A DNA stretch of 64,000 nt, from contig NZ_CP039647.1 in the NCBI RefSeq assembly GCF_004923315.1, positions 845,001 through 909,000 of the forward strand, given 5' to 3'. Of the stretch, positions 62,692 to 64,000 are shown one piece after another (the stretch's first letter is position 1; each line of letters begins with the position of its first letter). The stretch comes from Azospirillum sp. TSA2s (GTDB taxonomy: Bacteria; Pseudomonadota; Alphaproteobacteria; Azospirillales; Azospirillaceae). The notes under the pieces were generated by a model, which was not told the DNA's origin, ran no database searches, and saw only the letters and a list, made by a program, of their open reading frames with translations. The position numbers and the translations under genes are program-made.

Positions 62692-63924
62692 TCAGACCGC
62701 GGTGCGGACGTCGTAGGACGGCGCGGCCGTCGGGGTGGCCAGCAGCCGGCCCCGGGCCAGCGTCTTGGCGGCGTCGATCAGCTCGTCGCGGGTGACGGTC
62801 TCCAGGCGGTCGGCGAAGTAGGTGTTGATCTGGTTCGCCCAGGTCTCACCGGTCTTCGGACCAGAGACGTCCATCAGCGGGGCGTTGGCCTCCATGTCGA
62901 AGAGCTTCCACTTGCCGTCGACCTCGCGGACATCGACGCGGCCGGCCGGCTCGTCGTCGAGCGGCTGATCGTCGCCGAACGGCACCTCCTCCTGTGCGGC
63001 CTCATCCTGCTGGCCAGTCTGCGCAGCCGCCGGACGAACGAAGCGCGGAGACTTTCCGGCCTTGGCGTCCTCCAGCCCAAGCAGCCACTGCGTCTTCAGA
63101 GCGCCGCGACCATGCGGGCAGTCTTCCGAGAACAGGTCCTTGGCCGCGCCGTCGAAACCGTCGAAATAGGCGGCCACCTTATCGGCGCCGGTGACCTTCT
63201 CGCGCTTGGCGGTCGCCAGTTCGGTGACTTCGGCGCCGGCCGGCTGTTCGTCGCCGCCCTGCCCTTCCTGCTGCTCGGTCTCCGGCCCCATCTCGGCACC
63301 GCGCGCCCGGCCCTGCTCCCAGAGACGCGCCTCGACGCTGTTCTCCGGGTGCGGGTTCATCTCCGGGCCGTGCCCCAGGCGACCGGCCGACAGCCCATTG
63401 TTGGCGATGAAGCCGGCGTTCTCCGGCATCTCCTCCGCCGCCATCAGGGCGGGGATATCCTCCTCCACCGCTTCCGGCTCCGGCACCGACGGCGGCTCGA
63501 CGTCGAAGGGGATTTCCTGATCCTTCGGCTCGGAGTCCTGCTGATCGACCGGCTCCGCCTCGTTCAGCTTCTCGCTGGCCTGTTGGAGAGCTTCCTTCAC
63601 CGCCGGCTTCACCTGGGCGGTCATGAAGCCGAACAGGTCCAGCTGGACGCGGTCGCCGAGCAGAGCGGCGATGGCGACCTGGAGCTTGCGGATCCGGTTC
63701 TGCCGCGCGCCGTCATCCTCCAGATGGCGGATGCCGTGGCAGAGCCGGAAGATGTCGAAGTCGATGCCGGTGGCCTTCACGGCGGCCTTGGCATCGCGCA
63801 CCGGCGCGCGGGCAGCCTCCAGCCCTTCGGCGGCCTCGACCAGATTGTAGCTGGCGCTGCGCAGCACGTCGGTGATGTCGTTTTCCGACAGGTTCGTCGG
63901 GTTGTCCTTGGTCTTACGGGCCAC
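62692..63924 (-). CDS. Hypothetical phage protein with RMF-like motifs
   Basis: A 410-residue acidic, partly disordered protein. GTG 63924 is the start, with AAGGAG eight bases upstream. A helical N-terminus (TDVLRSASYNLVEAAEGLEA, RQNRIRKLQVAIAALLGDRV) is followed by a Glu/Pro-rich linker. Two pieces resemble the ribosome modulation factor fold found in phage proteins: NPHPENSVEARLWEQGRARG and CPHGRGALKTQWLLGLEDAK. The C-terminal part is a small alpha/beta segment (KLFDMEANAPLMDVSGPKTG). A role in host takeover or replication is a guess. Confidence 0.6.
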   Translation of the reverse strand: MARKTKDNPTNLSENDITDVLRSASYNLVEAAEGLEAARAPVRDAKAAVKATGIDFDIFRLCHGIRHLEDDGARQNRIRKLQVAIAALLGDRVQLDLFGFMTAQVKPAVKEALQQASEKLNEAEPVDQQDSEPKDQEIPFDVEPPSVPEPEAVEEDIPALMAAEEMPENAGFIANNGLSAGRLGHGPEMNPHPENSVEARLWEQGRARGAEMGPETEQQEGQGGDEQPAGAEVTELATAKREKVTGADKVAAYFDGFDGAAKDLFSEDCPHGRGALKTQWLLGLEDAKAGKSPRFVRPAAAQTGQQDEAAQEEVPFGDDQPLDDEPAGRVDVREVDGKWKLFDMEANAPLMDVSGPKTGETWANQINTYFADRLETVTRDELIDAAKTLARGRLLATPTAAPSYDVRTAV

Positions 63925-63936
63925 GTTGGGCGCTCC

Positions 63937-64000
63937 TTACGGGGTGGGGGAAACGAGGGGAAAAGCGGCAGCCACGCCACGCGGCAGCACGCGATAGGCG
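63937..64000 (-). CDS. End of a leftward gene running off the window (partial)
   Basis: The last 63 bases contain a leftward open frame ending in TAA at 63939-63937, encoding AYRVLPRGVAAAFPLVSPTP. It is probably the C-terminus of a further early phage gene; length and role cannot be seen. Confidence 0.3.
   Translation of the reverse strand, partial: AYRVLPRGVAAAFPLVSPTP

Larger units (their letters stand above)
27673..64000. mobile_element. Prophage, podovirus-like, right end outside window
   Basis: Almost 36 kb of tightly packed leftward genes include phage hallmarks: small and large terminase, 725-residue portal, scaffold, N4-gp56-type major capsid, adaptor, tail fibre, endolysin, 3TM holin, RusA resolvase and a replication block. 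Order (terminase, portal, scaffold, capsid, adaptor, tail) and absence of a tape-measure, tail-tube or sheath gene suggest a short-tailed phage. No integrase, repressor or att repeat is visible, so the left border is set at the first small gene past the host repeat gene and is approximate. A complete, active prophage is possible since the structural genes look intact. Confidence 0.85.

Noticed and set aside
63777..63980. 67-codon leftward frame at the right edge
   Set aside because: Overlaps the GTG-started 410-residue gene in another frame; Pro/Arg/Thr-rich shadow.

Overview
The window reads as a high-GC alphaproteobacterial chromosome or large replicon, most like Azospirillum or a relative in the Rhodospirillales. 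I infer this from GC-rich third positions, a denitrification-type norCBQD cluster flanked by DUF4142 and DUF6522 genes, and a giant RTX-like repeat protein. No rRNA, tRNA or CRISPR array was seen, so the species call is only an inference.

Bases 1-19,300 are ordinary bacterial genes. They hold the 3' end of a hybrid histidine kinase; an amino-acid-type ABC importer (binding protein, permease, ATPase); the leftward set norC-norB-norQ-norD-DUF4142-DUF6522 for cytochrome-c-dependent nitric oxide reductase and its maturation; a PLP-dependent transsulfuration enzyme; a MarR regulator divergent from a ClC channel with paired CBS domains, with a palindromic operator candidate between them; a stand-alone PAS protein; SoxR; and an ADP-forming acyl-CoA synthetase beside a formyl-CoA/oxalate-type CoA transferase. 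A short IS5-like transposase remnant lies near 19.1 kb.

Bases 19,307-27,598 are dominated by one leftward gene encoding about 95 tandem copies of a 26-residue RTX-like unit, followed by a non-repetitive C-terminal region of about 170 residues. Its repeats continue upstream of the first usable ATG to about 27,520. The only well-placed ATG with a Shine-Dalgarno sequence (27,598) is followed four codons later by an in-frame stop.

Bases 27,650-64,000 are most of a prophage, apart from two small rightward genes at its left edge and one small rightward membrane-protein gene. Reading in transcription order (right to left): a replication/recombination block (RMF-like motif protein, RusA, DEAH helicase, DNA methyltransferase, putative nuclease, replication-type wHTH protein, LexA-like DNA-binding protein); a NusG-like factor; a candidate late promoter; then terminase, portal, scaffold, N4-gp56-type capsid, adaptor, tail fibre, tail/neck and internal virion proteins, an endolysin and a 3TM holin. 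The order suggests a podovirus-like phage. Accessory genes sit inside the structural block: a methyltransferase-glycosyltransferase fusion, an HslV-like Ntn hydrolase and a GNAT acetyltransferase. Several intrinsic terminators lie inside the late operon, which fits with processive antitermination by the NusG-like protein. No integrase or attachment site is visible; the right end is beyond the window.
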